From an uncultured Aquimarina sp. (GTDB lineage: Bacteria > Bacteroidota > Bacteroidia > Flavobacteriales > Flavobacteriaceae): 64,000 bases of DNA. Location: NCBI GenBank assembly GCA_947498705.1, contig CANMLW010000001.1, forward strand, positions 1,178,001-1,242,000. The letters run 5' to 3'. The stretch's first letter is position 1, and each line of letters starts with the position of its first letter. Of the stretch, positions 8,677-18,300 are shown in pieces. The translations under genes and the position numbers were made by a program. The notes below the pieces were generated by a model that was not told the DNA's origin, did not search any database, and saw only the letters and a list, made by a program, of their open reading frames with translations.

Positions 8677-9396
8677 TTACTCCTTTAAGTTATTAGATAT
8701 TTTAACCCTAAACTGTCCTCCTTCTAATTGTTTAAATACGGCACTATCATTTAACTTATATAGTTTACAACTAAACCTTCCTTCTACAATATAAACTCCT
8801 TTCTCTACTTCTTCTACAGATGAAATGGTAATCGTTGCATCTGTATTATCACCAAACCTGGAAGAATAATAATACTCTTGATTTTCTGAAGTTTCTTTTG
8901 GGAAAAACTCAAAAGAAAAAGAACTTTTAGTTCCATTTCCAAATACTCGATACGCCGGTGTTTTGTTTTCTAAAAACTCCTTCATAACCGTAAGTTCATT
9001 TTCAAGTGCACACTCTCCTACCGGAAGATCCCAAAAATACAATTTTGCTGTATCAAGTATTTCATCATACAGAATACCATCATATTGCACCAAACCACAA
9101 GCATAATTTCCATAACAAAAACCAGTCCCTGGTTCTCCAAGAACCTCAATGTCGCTAGTTTGACTCCCTCCGAAATCTAATGACAGAAGGTTTTGATTAT
9201 CTTCTGAAGATATATCGTAGAATTTAATTTCCATATCCAAAGCATCTCCATCAAGATCTCCTTTGAAATAATAGTTTTCTATAAGTTTTGGCTCAGGAAG
9301 ATCTGTTTCTACCTGCTCATCTTCGTTTGAATCACAAGAAACAAACAGTATGAACATAAAAGAATAGAAAAATAGATATTGAAAACAATTTGTCAT
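8677..9396 (-). CDS. Lipoprotein of unknown function
   Basis: The product has 239 residues from the ATG at 9396. A hydrophobic N-terminus ends in LFVSC, a lipobox, followed by DSNEDEQVETD, an acidic stretch of the kind that marks surface-exposed lipoproteins in Bacteroidota. The mature part is rich in beta-strand patterns with two internal cysteines close together (GFCYGNYACG). An upstream TTG at 9444 would add KREYFKLIKK and lies just after the tRNA terminator; the added lysines would make a better signal peptide, so the start is uncertain. I do not recognise the family. The gene is convergent with the AraC-type regulator and has little room for a promoter after the tRNA terminator. Confidence 0.7.
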   Translation of the reverse strand: MTNCFQYLFFYSFMFILFVSCDSNEDEQVETDLPEPKLIENYYFKGDLDGDALDMEIKFYDISSEDNQNLLSLDFGGSQTSDIEVLGEPGTGFCYGNYACGLVQYDGILYDEILDTAKLYFWDLPVGECALENELTVMKEFLENKTPAYRVFGNGTKSSFSFEFFPKETSENQEYYYSSRFGDNTDATITISSVEEVEKGVYIVEGRFSCKLYKLNDSAVFKQLEGGQFRVKISNNLKE

Positions 9397-9445
9397 TATT
9401 TTTTTGATTAGTTTAAAGTATTCCCTTTTACAATTAAAAATCAAA

Positions 9446-9471
9446 AAACCCCTTGATAAATCAAGGGGTTT
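9446..9471 (-). terminator. Rho-independent terminator of the tRNA unit
   Basis: Read on the minus strand, AAACCCCTTGA pairs with TCAAGGGGTTT around a four-base loop and is followed by TTTTGATTTTT. It starts seven bases after the 3' end of tRNA-Leu. Confidence 0.88.
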
Positions 9472-9477
9472 CGTTTG

Positions 9478-9561
9478 TACTGAAGACGGGACTTGAACCC
9501 GTACGTCCTAATGGACATTGGATTTTAAGTCCAACGTGTCTACCAATTCCACCACTTCAGC
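9478..9561 (-). tRNA. tRNA-Leu (UAA)
   Basis: On the minus strand a full cloverleaf can be folded: acceptor stem GCTGAAG/CTTCAGT with a terminal G-U pair, D arm with GGTAGAC, anticodon stem TTGGA/TCCAA with loop CTTAAAA, a long class II variable arm, and a T arm with TTCAAGT. The anticodon TAA reads UUA leucine codons. Discriminator base is A, as expected for leucine. CCA is not encoded. It lies 17 bases after tRNA-Gly and shares its transcript. Confidence 0.96.
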
Positions 9562-9578
9562 TTGGTATAGTATCTCAG

Positions 9579-9650
9579 AGCGAAAGACGGGATTTGAACC
9601 CGCGACCCTCACCTTGGCAAGGTGATGCTCTACCCCTGAGCTACTTTCGC
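9579..9650 (-). tRNA. tRNA-Gly (GCC)
   Basis: On the minus strand the acceptor stem GCGAAAG/CTTTCGC, D arm AGCTCAGGGGTAGAGC, anticodon stem TCACC/GGTGA with loop TTGCCAA, and T arm with TTCAAAT fold without mismatches. The anticodon is GCC and the discriminator base is U, usual for bacterial glycine tRNAs. CCA is not encoded. It is the first gene of a two-tRNA unit. Confidence 0.96.
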
Positions 9651-9848
9651 AATATGTTATGAACTCGTGCAATACCTGATTGCGGATGCAAATTTAATAC
9701 AATTCTATAAATACCAAAACCTTTTTTACAAAAAGAATTGAAATTTATGATAACTCTCAGTATTTCAATGATTAAAAATTTACATTTTAATCCATCCTTC
9801 TTTTCAAATCCCTAAGAGGTTAGCCAGCATCATCGAAAATCATTTAAT

Positions 9849-12476
9849 TCAAGCTTGAGAAGCTTTTTTTCCTGTTAGCATTCGTTTGATCTCATTCAGT
9901 TTCATTAATGCCTCTACAGGGGTTAATGTATCGATATCAATATCCAAAATCTCCTCTTTAATATCTTCTAGTAAAGGATCATCCAGATTAAAGAAGCTTA
10001 ATTGTAATTCATCATCTTCTTGTACTCCATTAATCTTATCGGTAAGCTCTTCGCTACTATGAGACTTTTCCAGTTTTTTAAGCATTTTATTTGCTCTATG
10101 AAGCACTTGTTGCGGCATCCCAGCCATTTTGGCTACATGAATTCCAAAACTATGTTCGCTACCCCCAGGAACCAATTTACGTAAGAATAGCACCGTATCC
10201 TTTAATTCTTTTACAGAAACGTTGTAGTTCTTTATACGGGTAAACGTTTCGCACATTTCATTTAATTCATGATAATGCGTTGCAAACAGCGTTTTGGGCC
10301 TTGCCGGATGCTCATGTAAAAACTCACTAATGGCCCATGCAATAGAAATCCCATCATAAGTACTGGTTCCACGACCTATCTCATCCAGCAACACAAGACT
10401 TCGATCAGAGATATTATTAAGTATACTAGCAGTTTCATTCATTTCTACCATAAAAGTAGATTCGCCCATCGAGATGTTATCACTGGCTCCTACTCTGGTA
10501 AATATTTTATCTACCACTCCTATTTTTGCCTCTTCTGCAGGAACAAAACACCCCATCTGTGCTAGTAGGACAATAAGTGCTGTTTGCCTTAATATTGCCG
10601 ATTTACCACTCATATTTGGCCCTGTAATCATGATCATCTGTTGCTGGTCTCTATTTAGCAATACATCATTTGCAATATAGGATTCTCCTATCGGCAATTG
10701 TTTTTCGATAACAGGATGTCGACCATTCTTTATTTCTAAGTCATGCGATTCATCTATAAGAGGTCTTACATATTCATTTTCTGTTGCCAATTGACTAAAA
10801 GAGCACAAACAATCTAATTGACCGATCAACATTGCATTTAACTGTACTGGTTTGATATATTCATTCATCCAAAGTACCAGATCTGCAAATAGCTGCTGTT
10901 CTAATGCCAATATTTTTTCTTCTGCTCCCAGAATTTTAGCTTCATACTCTTTTAACTCTTCTGTAATATAGCGTTCGGCACTTACTAATGTTTGTTTACG
11001 TATCCAGGTATCAGGAACTTTATCCTTATGTGTATTTCTAACTTCAATATAATATCCAAAAACATTATTAGAAGCAATTTTCAAGGAAGTAATACCTGTA
11101 GCTTCTGTTTCTCGTTCGAGCATTTTATCCAGATAGTCTTTTCCAGAAAATGCAATGGTCCTTAGTTCATCCAACTCATCCAGATAACCATCTGCTATAG
11201 TATTGCCCTTTAAGATATTAACAGGAGCTTCTTCATTAAGTGTTTCTTTGATCTTCGCCCGAAGTAATTCGCAATCATTAAGGGTATCTCCTATAATTTT
11301 TAATGCTTCATTACCACTAGTAGAAGCTTGTGCTTTTATAGGCACAATAGCCTCTAAAGAATTTTTAAGCTGTATTACTTCCCTCGGGCATACTTTTCCT
11401 GTAGCCACTTTGGATATCAATCGTTCTATATCACCAATTTGTTTAATTTGGTGTTGTATTTTTTGATGAAATGCAGATTCGTTAAGAAAATACTGCACCA
11501 CCTCATGTCTTTTTTCTATGGCCGCAATATTCTTAAGCGGTAATGCTAACCATCGTTTTAGAGTACGCCCGCCCATAGGCGAAATCGTTTTATCTATAAT
11601 ATCCAAAAGAGTAACTGCATTTGCCGCAGTAGAGTGATAAAGCTCAAGATTACGGATAGTAAAACGGTCCATCCATATATATTGATCTTCTGCTATACGC
11701 TGTATCGCAGTAATATGTTGTAATTTGCTATGTTGCGTTTCTCCCAGGTAATGAAGAATAACACCAGCAGCAATAACACCTTCTGCCAAATGATCTACTC
11801 CAAATCCTTTGAGTGTTTTAGTACCAAAATGTTCATTAAGGGTTTCTTGTGTATAATCAGTTTTAAACACCCAATCTTCTAAAAAGAATGTATGAAAATC
11901 ATTTCCAAAGTTTTCTTGAAAACTCTTCTTTTTGGGTTTTGAAATTAAAACTTCACTTGGATTAAAGTTTTGCATTAGCTTATCCATATGATCTACATCA
12001 CCCTGGGCAGTTAAAAACTCACCGGTAGAAACATCTAAAAAAGCAATTCCTAATTCTTTCTTACCATAATGCACCGCACACAAAAAGTTATTGGTTTTAC
12101 TCTGCAGTACCTCATCATTAAGAGCTACTCCCGGGGTTACTAACTCTGTAACTCCTCGCTTTACAATAGTTTTAGTTTGCTTAGGGTCTTCTAGTTGATC
12201 ACATATAGCGACACGTTCTCCTGCTTTTACCAATTTAGGTAAATATGTATTAAGTGAATGATGCGGAAAACCTGCCAAAGCGGTTTCTTGTTCACTACCA
12301 TTTCCTCGTTTGGTTAAAACAATGTTTAATATAGCCGCTGCTCTAATGGCATCGGTTCCAAATGTTTCATAAAAATCCCCCACTCTAAATAATAGTAATG
12401 CATCAGGATATTTTGCCTTAATCGCATTATACTGTTTCATTAAAGGAGTTACCTTTTTACCTTTTTTTGCTGCCAA
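9849..12476 (-). CDS. mutS: DNA mismatch repair protein MutS
   Basis: The 875-residue protein has the length and order of MutS1. The mismatch-recognition motif GDFYETF is at about 33-39 with Phe35 and Glu37, the two residues that contact the mispair. Connector, core and clamp domains follow, then the ATPase with Walker A GPNMSGKS at 619-626, the ABC signature region around STFMVEM, Walker [13 protein letters not shown], and the switch histidine in ATHYHEL. It recognises mispairs and small loops and recruits MutL. The only plausible start is a TTG at 12476, because a stop lies five codons upstream and the next residues [15 protein letters not shown] match known N-termini. No mutL is nearby. 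It is divergent from the TrmH-family gene. Confidence 0.97.
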   Translation of the reverse strand: MAAKKGKKVTPLMKQYNAIKAKYPDALLLFRVGDFYETFGTDAIRAAAILNIVLTKRGNGSEQETALAGFPHHSLNTYLPKLVKAGERVAICDQLEDPKQTKTIVKRGVTELVTPGVALNDEVLQSKTNNFLCAVHYGKKELGIAFLDVSTGEFLTAQGDVDHMDKLMQNFNPSEVLISKPKKKSFQENFGNDFHTFFLEDWVFKTDYTQETLNEHFGTKTLKGFGVDHLAEGVIAAGVILHYLGETQHSKLQHITAIQRIAEDQYIWMDRFTIRNLELYHSTAANAVTLLDIIDKTISPMGGRTLKRWLALPLKNIAAIEKRHEVVQYFLNESAFHQKIQHQIKQIGDIERLISKVATGKVCPREVIQLKNSLEAIVPIKAQASTSGNEALKIIGDTLNDCELLRAKIKETLNEEAPVNILKGNTIADGYLDELDELRTIAFSGKDYLDKMLERETEATGITSLKIASNNVFGYYIEVRNTHKDKVPDTWIRKQTLVSAERYITEELKEYEAKILGAEEKILALEQQLFADLVLWMNEYIKPVQLNAMLIGQLDCLCSFSQLATENEYVRPLIDESHDLEIKNGRHPVIEKQLPIGESYIANDVLLNRDQQQMIMITGPNMSGKSAILRQTALIVLLAQMGCFVPAEEAKIGVVDKIFTRVGASDNISMGESTFMVEMNETASILNNISDRSLVLLDEIGRGTSTYDGISIAWAISEFLHEHPARPKTLFATHYHELNEMCETFTRIKNYNVSVKELKDTVLFLRKLVPGGSEHSFGIHVAKMAGMPQQVLHRANKMLKKLEKSHSSEELTDKINGVQEDDELQLSFFNLDDPLLEDIKEEILDIDIDTLTPVEALMKLNEIKRMLTGKKASQA

Positions 12477-12636
12477 TGATCTATACTTTTATCAATCCTG
12501 CTAAAGTAATTATTCTCTTTCCGTTATTGAAATATCAGTTTCGGTAGTTATTCATTTTTATTCACAATCATTTTTTTATGTAGTGTAACTTGCTTGTAAT
12601 ATTAAAATAACAAAGTTTAAAATTTCTAAAAAATGC

Positions 12637-12644
12637 TACTTTTG
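12637..12644 (+). promoter_or_regulatory. -7 promoter box of the TrmH-family gene
   Basis: TACTTTTG matches the Bacteroidota -7 consensus TAnnTTTG. A weak -33 element (TTTA at 12616) lies 17 bases before it. The box ends only five bases before the ATG, so the transcript would be leaderless or almost so. Confidence 0.6.
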
Positions 12645-12649
12645 CAGTA

Positions 12650-13183
12650 ATGGAAAAGAATAGGAAACTTAAGAACAGTGAGCTTGACCGTAAAAGCATC
12701 GAAGAATTTAAAGCTTCTAAAAAAACACCACTCATTATCATCCTAGATAATATTAGAAGTTTAAACAATATTGGATCAGTATTTAGAACTGCTGATGCTT
12801 TTTTAATTAAGAAAATTTACCTCTGTGGTATCACTGCTACACCTCCTCATAAAGACATACAAAAAACTGCCTTGGGAGCAACCGATACTGTTGATTGGGA
12901 ATATCAGGAAAACACCTTATCACTCATCCATTCATTAAAATCAAAAAATGTGAAAATTCTTTCTATAGAACAAGCAGAAAATGCAGTAATGCTTAATGAT
13001 TTTTCTCCAGAAAGAGATCAAACCTATGCCATTATATTCGGAAACGAAGTGAAAGGTGTACAACAAGAAGTAGTTTCGAATAGCGACATAACATTAGAAA
13101 TTCCTCAATACGGAAGCAAACATTCTTTAAATATTTCTGTAAGTGCGGGGGTCGTGATTTGGGACCTTTTCAATAAAATTTGA
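12650..13183 (+). CDS. TrmH/SpoU-family RNA 2'-O-methyltransferase
   Basis: The 177-residue protein has all three SPOUT-class motifs. Motif 1 reads LDNIRSLNNIGSVFRTAD (about 31-48) with the catalytic Arg in FRTAD; motif 2 is IIFGNEVKGV; motif 3 is IPQYGSKHSLNISVSAGVV, which ties the knot that binds S-adenosylmethionine. Such enzymes methylate ribose 2'-OH groups in tRNA or rRNA. There is no extra RNA-binding N-terminal domain, so it belongs to the short class. Which RNA position is modified cannot be told. It is divergent from mutS and convergent with folK. The promoter box directly before the ATG supports the start chosen. Confidence 0.92.
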   Translation: MEKNRKLKNSELDRKSIEEFKASKKTPLIIILDNIRSLNNIGSVFRTADAFLIKKIYLCGITATPPHKDIQKTALGATDTVDWEYQENTLSLIHSLKSKNVKILSIEQAENAVMLNDFSPERDQTYAIIFGNEVKGVQQEVVSNSDITLEIPQYGSKHSLNISVSAGVVIWDLFNKI

Positions 13184-13203
13184 ATGATGTAGAACCGTCT
13201 ATA

Positions 13204-14334
13204 TTATATTTTTAAAATCTCTTTTAGAATAAAGATATAATCAGAGCGATGCTCTATAAAATCGATATCAGAAAGATCAATAATCTTTGTAGTGTTTTCT
13301 GGTAATGATTTAATAAACTGTAAATAGCCCTTATTAATAGATTCGAGGTAAGTAACAGGAATATTTTGTTCATACTCGCGCCCTCTTTTCTTTATATTTT
13401 CTTTAAGACGTTCTGTATTTTGATACAAATACACATATTTCTTTGGCTTAACAATAGTGCGATACATTAGGTCAAATACTTTTTTATACAATCTAAACTC
13501 GTCGGCAGAAAGGGTGATTTTTGCAAAAATCATTGATTTATACACATCATAATCACTAACTACAAAATCTTTAAACAAATCGAATTGTGCAATTTCATCT
13601 TGCAAACATTGATAGCGATCTGCCAAAAACGACATTTCTAACGGAAATGCGTACCGCTCCATATCTTCATAAAACTTTGGCAAGAAAGGATTATCAGCAA
13701 AACGCTCTAAAATAAGTTTAGCATTAAACTCTTTTGCAATCATATGTGCCAAACTTGTTTTTCCTGCTCCTATATTTCCTTCTATAGTTAGGTACTGAAA
13801 CCTTGACAAATTGTAATTTTCTTTTGGATTACGCACCATTGCATCCAGTCTGGTAATAACAGAAATGTCAGAGGTATTTTGCAACAACTGCGACACCGTT
13901 TGTTTTAGTTTAGGGTGCATATGGGCTGCATCAATCTCTGCCAACGGTTCTAAAACAAACTTCCTATCTTGCATGGCTGGATGCGGAACCGTTAATTCTT
14001 TTGTTTCTAAAACACCTTCAGAAGAAAAAATAATATCTAAATCGATAGTTCTTGCTTCATACCCTACATCTCCCGTTCTATTTCTTCCTAAAAAATCCTC
14101 AATCTCAAGAAGTATCTCCAATACTTTTTCTCCCGAAAGAAATGTATGAACTTCTATACATATATTATAAAAGTCATCACTATTAAACCCCCAGGCCGAA
14201 GTTTGATATACTCCAGAAATTTTTGACACATCTCCTATTTTTTCATATACACTATGAACCGCTTTTTGCAAAAAATTGAGTCTATTTCCTATATTGCTTC
14301 CTAAGGAGATATGTAGAACATGTGGTGTTTTCAA
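13204..14334 (-). CDS. folK: Bifunctional HPPK (FolK) / deoxynucleoside kinase
   Basis: The 376-residue protein joins two enzymes. Residues 1-160 are 6-hydroxymethyl-7,8-dihydropterin pyrophosphokinase: SLGSNIGNR at the start, the RTIDLDIIF motif at about 116-124 and the VPHPAMQDRKFVL box at about 139-151. This is a folate-pathway step. Residues 180-376 form a P-loop deoxynucleoside kinase with EGNIGAGKTS, ERFADNPFL and FLADRYQ, which phosphorylates deoxynucleosides for salvage. The fusion is known in Bacteroidota, and both halves keep their key motifs, so both should be active. The gene is convergent with the TrmH-family gene and divergent from the queuosine-precursor transporter. Confidence 0.94.
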   Translation of the reverse strand: MKTPHVLHISLGSNIGNRLNFLQKAVHSVYEKIGDVSKISGVYQTSAWGFNSDDFYNICIEVHTFLSGEKVLEILLEIEDFLGRNRTGDVGYEARTIDLDIIFSSEGVLETKELTVPHPAMQDRKFVLEPLAEIDAAHMHPKLKQTVSQLLQNTSDISVITRLDAMVRNPKENYNLSRFQYLTIEGNIGAGKTSLAHMIAKEFNAKLILERFADNPFLPKFYEDMERYAFPLEMSFLADRYQCLQDEIAQFDLFKDFVVSDYDVYKSMIFAKITLSADEFRLYKKVFDLMYRTIVKPKKYVYLYQNTERLKENIKKRGREYEQNIPVTYLESINKGYLQFIKSLPENTTKIIDLSDIDFIEHRSDYIFILKEILKI

Positions 14335-14410
14335 GGTATATTATTTATGTTTTAGGTAAGAACTCTTAATTTTAGAAGCAAATTAAACAAAACTTAATCA
14401 CTTCACCTTA

Positions 14411-14418
14411 TTTTTGCG
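14411..14418 (+). promoter_or_regulatory. -7 promoter box of the transporter gene
   Basis: TATTTTTG (within CTTATTTTTGCG) fits the Bacteroidota -7 consensus and lies 27 bases before the TTG start at 14446. No good -33 box is seen. Confidence 0.45.
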
Positions 14419-14445
14419 AACACTATTATAAACTAAATTACTATT

Positions 14446-15153
14446 TTGAAAGAAACATCCCTTAGCATAAAAGACAAACGTGTTGCTTATCGAATATACC
14501 TCATACTAGGTGCTCTTTTTATCTCCTCACTGGTCGCTTCTAACCTTATTTTTCAGAAATTCTTTTATTGGGATTTTTTAGGTGTCTACACGTTCGAGGT
14601 TTCTGTTGGAATACTCCCATATCCAATTACGTTTCTAATCACAGATATTATTAGCGAAGTTTTTGGCAAACGTAAAGCCAACCAAATTGTAACAGCGGGT
14701 ATTTTTGCCTCTTTCTTTTCTTTACTCATTATAACCGCTGCCAACATGGTTCCTGCTACCATTTGGTCTCCTATTAATGATGAGTTGTTTAGCAAAGTAT
14801 TTGGAGCTACCGCAATTGCCGTCTTTGCTTCAATGGCCGCTTACCTTTTTGCTCAGTATATAGACATACATGTTTTCCATTTCTGGAAAAAACTAACCAA
14901 AGGAAAACATCTTTGGCTACGCAATAACTTTTCTACCTTCTCTTCTCAATTTATAGATACACTTACCGTATTGTTATTATTATGTTCTAGTGGTATTATA
15001 GCTTGGGATCGTTTTGGAGCATTGTTACTTAATGGATTCTTATTCAAAGTACTAATAGCCGCATTAGACACCCCTATACTATACACTTGCGTTTATATTG
15101 CAAGAAAACGATTTAAACTAGAGCAGGGCGAAGAATTAGAAATGGAAATTTAA
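14446..15153 (+). CDS. Queuosine precursor transporter (YhhQ family)
   Basis: The 235-residue inner-membrane protein has about six hydrophobic segments. The stretch ILPYPITFLITDIISEVFG at about 56-74 is the hallmark of the YhhQ (DUF165) family: charged residues (Asp, Glu) inside a helix, followed by KRKANQIV. Members take up the queuosine precursors preQ0 or preQ1 for tRNA modification. The start is a TTG, because no ATG lies close upstream of this conserved region and a promoter box sits 27 bases before it. The C-terminus is acidic. No que genes are adjacent. It is transcribed away from folK. Confidence 0.88.
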   Translation: MKETSLSIKDKRVAYRIYLILGALFISSLVASNLIFQKFFYWDFLGVYTFEVSVGILPYPITFLITDIISEVFGKRKANQIVTAGIFASFFSLLIITAANMVPATIWSPINDELFSKVFGATAIAVFASMAAYLFAQYIDIHVFHFWKKLTKGKHLWLRNNFSTFSSQFIDTLTVLLLLCSSGIIAWDRFGALLLNGFLFKVLIAALDTPILYTCVYIARKRFKLEQGEELEMEI

Positions 15154-15236
15154 ATAAGAACCCCTATCTTGTGAATGAACCGCGAGTTATCCTTTAGAAA
15201 ATCTAACAAATAGTTAACTTAAAAAATGTAACATCC

Positions 15237-15244
15237 TACCTTTG
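15237..15244 (+). promoter_or_regulatory. -7 promoter box of the AsmA-like gene
   Basis: TACCTTTG is an exact match to the Bacteroidota -7 consensus TAnnTTTG, with TTAA 19 bases upstream as a partial -33 box. It lies 125 bases before the start codon and predicts a leader of about 115 bases. Confidence 0.65.
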
Positions 15245-15369
15245 TATACCGTTATTTTATACAAAAGTTATTTCGACATAAAATACACCTATCAAATTGA
15301 ATGGATATGGATCAAAATTATATGATCTATATTTTATTTTACAACTGAATACAACAAAAAAACTAACAG

Positions 15370-18018
15370 ATGAAAAAAGTTCTGAAAATTCTTCTTATTG
15401 CACTAGTGGTACTTATTATAGGTATTATATCTATTCCTTTTCTTTTTAAGGGCACTATACAGGACAAAGTTCGTTATCTCATAAATGAGCATGTAAATGC
15501 AAAAGTAGATTTTGCCAATATCGACATTAGTCTTATCAGAAGTTTTCCTCATGCTTCTGTAGTAATAGATGAACTTTCTGTGATTAATTATGCTCCTTTT
15601 GACGGAGACACGTTGGCTTATTCAAAAAAAATAGCTTTAGACATGTCTGTTAAAGAACTATTGAAAAGTACTTCTTCGGCAATAAGTGTGCAAAAAATAA
15701 TAATTGATGAAGCCACTATTGCTATTAAAACAGACTCCTTAGGAAACTCGAATGTAGACATCACCAAGCAAAAAGAAGAAGTCAAGCAAGCCAGTGAAGA
15801 AGAAGGTTCTTCTTTCACTTTTGCACTGGATCACTATGAAATTAATGATAGTAAAATTTTGTTTAAAGACGATGTTAGTAAAACGATACTATCCATGACT
15901 CAACTTAACCACAGTGGGGATGGGTCGATCTCTGGCGAAAAAATTACATTAGATACACAAACACAAACCGAAGCATCTTTTAGCCTGGATGACACCAACT
16001 ATTTAAACAAAAACAAACTACAACTCGATGCACAAATAGAGTTGGATTTAGAAAATCAAAAATATTCCTTCAAAGAAAACAAAGCGTTGATCAATCAACT
16101 ACCTCTTGAGTTTAAGGGGTATGTTCAATTATTTGAAAAATATACCGATGTAGATATAAGTTTCAAAACACCATCTTCAGATTTTAAAAATTTCCTGGCA
16201 GTAATTCCTGAAGCTTATTCAAAAAACCTGGATGGAGTACAAACTAGTGGTGATTTTTCTTTAGAGGGAATGATCAAAGGAAAATCTGACGACACTTATA
16301 TACCCAAGATGGATATAAAGATTGCTTCTAACAATGCCTCTTTTAGATATCCAGATCTACCCAAGGGTATCAAAAATATTAATATTGATACCTCAATCAA
16401 AAATGAAACCGGACTCGTTGATGACACTTATGTAAATATAGATAACCTCACTTTTAGAATAGACGAAGATACTTTTGCTGCAAAAGGTAGCTTAAAAAAT
16501 CTTACCAAAAACATGATCGTTGACATGGCATTAAACGGTACTCTTAATTTGGCTAACCTTAATCAAGCATACCCTTTAGAATTAGAACAACAACTTAATG
16601 GTATTGTCAAAGCAGATGTAAAAACTTATTTTGATATGCAATCGTTAGAAAAAGAGAACTATCAAAATATTAAAAGTTCGGGTAATGCAAGCATTTCACA
16701 ATTCGTATACCGATCATCAGATGTTCCTAACGATATAAAAATAGAAGAAGCCGAGGTTAGTTTTAATCCAGAAAAGATTTCCTTAGATAAAATGGATGCC
16801 TCTACAGGAAGGTCTGATCTAAAAGCAACAGGAACCATAACAAACCTAATGGGCTTTTTATTTGCAAAACAAGATCTAAAAGGAAACTTTGATGTTAATT
16901 CTGAAGTTTTTGCTGTAGATGATTTTATGATTAGCGAGCAAGAAAATGACAACACATCGGTTAAAAAAACAGAGAAAGGAGAAGCAAAAAATGCAGTAGT
17001 CGATGAGACTATGAGAATTCCTTCGTTCCTAGATGCAACTTTAAACTTCGATACAAAAAAAGTGTTTTATGACAATTTAGAACTTAAAAACACCAAAGGA
17101 AGCGTAAAAATAAAAGAGGAAACTGCCTATCTTCAAAATGTAACTTCTAATATTTTTGATGGAGGTTTGGCTTTTAATGGAAATGTATCTACCAAATCTC
17201 AAACACCAACGTTTGACATGGCATTAGATTTGACCAAAATAGACATTGCCAAATCTTTTACCAATCTAGAACTTATAAAAGGTCTTGCTCCTATTGCAAG
17301 TGCACTTGCCGGTAACTTAACTACCAAAATTAATCTAAAAGGAAATCTTAATGAAAATCTTATCCCTATACTAACATCTTTAAAAGGTAAAGCACTCGCA
17401 GAAATACTAAATGCAAAAGTAGCCACCACAAGGACTCCGTTTTTATCTTCTTTAGATAACCAGTTAGGTTTTATTGATATTGATCAAATGAATTTAAAGA
17501 ACATTAAGACAAATCTAAGTTTTGATGATGGGAAGATCAACGTCAAACCTTTTGATTTTGATATCCAAGGCATTAAAATTACAGCGGGAGGAAGCCATAG
17601 TTTTGAGCAAAACATGGATTATAATATCAAACTTGATGTGCCTGCCAAATATCTGGGTAATGAAGTAGGTAGCCTACTCTCACAACTAGATCAAAAAGAA
17701 GCCAATACGATGACGGTAGGGATTCCTGTAGGAGTATCTGGAAATTTTAAAAACCCAAAGGTTAATCTGAATACAAAAGATGCAGTAAAACAACTCACAC
17801 AACAAATTGTAAGCAAACAAAAAGAAAAAGTAAAAGGGCAGCTTGTTGGTGAAGGGGAGAAAGTATTATCAAATTTATTAGGAGGCTCTAAAACACAATC
17901 AGACTCTTCTAAAACCAAAAAATCTTCAACAGAAGAAACAATAAAAAATACGGCAAAAGATATTCTTGGTGGTTTTTTAGGCAAAAAAAAGAAAAAGGAT
18001 ACTACTAAAGTAAATTAA
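15370..18018 (+). CDS. AsmA-family protein
   Basis: The 882-residue protein starts with one membrane helix (about 5-27) and continues as a long periplasmic region of beta-strand-rich repeats. The N-terminal DKVRYLINEHVNAKVDFANIDISLIRSFPHASVVID is typical of AsmA-like proteins in Bacteroidota. The C-terminal part has the second AsmA-type region (FDIQGIKITAGGSHSF, then PVGVSGNFKNPKVNL) and ends in a lysine-rich, low-complexity tail. Family members are thought to be bridges for lipid transport between the membranes, affecting outer-membrane assembly. There is no partner gene; a promoter box upstream and a terminator downstream mark a single-gene unit. Confidence 0.88.
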   Translation: MKKVLKILLIALVVLIIGIISIPFLFKGTIQDKVRYLINEHVNAKVDFANIDISLIRSFPHASVVIDELSVINYAPFDGDTLAYSKKIALDMSVKELLKSTSSAISVQKIIIDEATIAIKTDSLGNSNVDITKQKEEVKQASEEEGSSFTFALDHYEINDSKILFKDDVSKTILSMTQLNHSGDGSISGEKITLDTQTQTEASFSLDDTNYLNKNKLQLDAQIELDLENQKYSFKENKALINQLPLEFKGYVQLFEKYTDVDISFKTPSSDFKNFLAVIPEAYSKNLDGVQTSGDFSLEGMIKGKSDDTYIPKMDIKIASNNASFRYPDLPKGIKNINIDTSIKNETGLVDDTYVNIDNLTFRIDEDTFAAKGSLKNLTKNMIVDMALNGTLNLANLNQAYPLELEQQLNGIVKADVKTYFDMQSLEKENYQNIKSSGNASISQFVYRSSDVPNDIKIEEAEVSFNPEKISLDKMDASTGRSDLKATGTITNLMGFLFAKQDLKGNFDVNSEVFAVDDFMISEQENDNTSVKKTEKGEAKNAVVDETMRIPSFLDATLNFDTKKVFYDNLELKNTKGSVKIKEETAYLQNVTSNIFDGGLAFNGNVSTKSQTPTFDMALDLTKIDIAKSFTNLELIKGLAPIASALAGNLTTKINLKGNLNENLIPILTSLKGKALAEILNAKVATTRTPFLSSLDNQLGFIDIDQMNLKNIKTNLSFDDGKINVKPFDFDIQGIKITAGGSHSFEQNMDYNIKLDVPAKYLGNEVGSLLSQLDQKEANTMTVGIPVGVSGNFKNPKVNLNTKDAVKQLTQQIVSKQKEKVKGQLVGEGEKVLSNLLGGSKTQSDSSKTKKSSTEETIKNTAKDILGGFLGKKKKKDTTKVN

Positions 18019-18045
18019 AATTAACTTTAAAAGAGATCAGGTTTT

Positions 18046-18090
18046 AAAAGATTGAAAAATAATATTTTTTTTCAATCTTTTTCTTTTTTA
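18046..18090 (+). terminator. Rho-independent terminator after the AsmA-like gene
   Basis: AAAAGATTGAAAAA at 18046-18059 pairs with TTTTTCAATCTTTT at 18068-18081, followed by TTCTTTTTT. It lies 28 bases after the stop codon. Confidence 0.8.
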
Positions 18091-18300
18091 TAGATTATCA
18101 ACTTAGCACCTACTCTCACTAACATTACTTTAGTTTTAAAAAAAAACAAAAACCCTACTGGTAGTAAAAAAATCAATTCAATGTTTTTACTCTCACAATA
18201 ATTTTCATAAAATTATGTTAATAGTTTAATAATATTAATAATGTAACTAGAACATATTAAAGTCATAATTTTAAACACAAACTAAAATCCCCACTCAACA

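Noticed and set aside
9453..9662. Open frame of 69 codons on the plus strand
   Set aside because: It lies entirely over the tRNA-Leu and tRNA-Gly genes on the opposite strand and is a by-product of their sequence.
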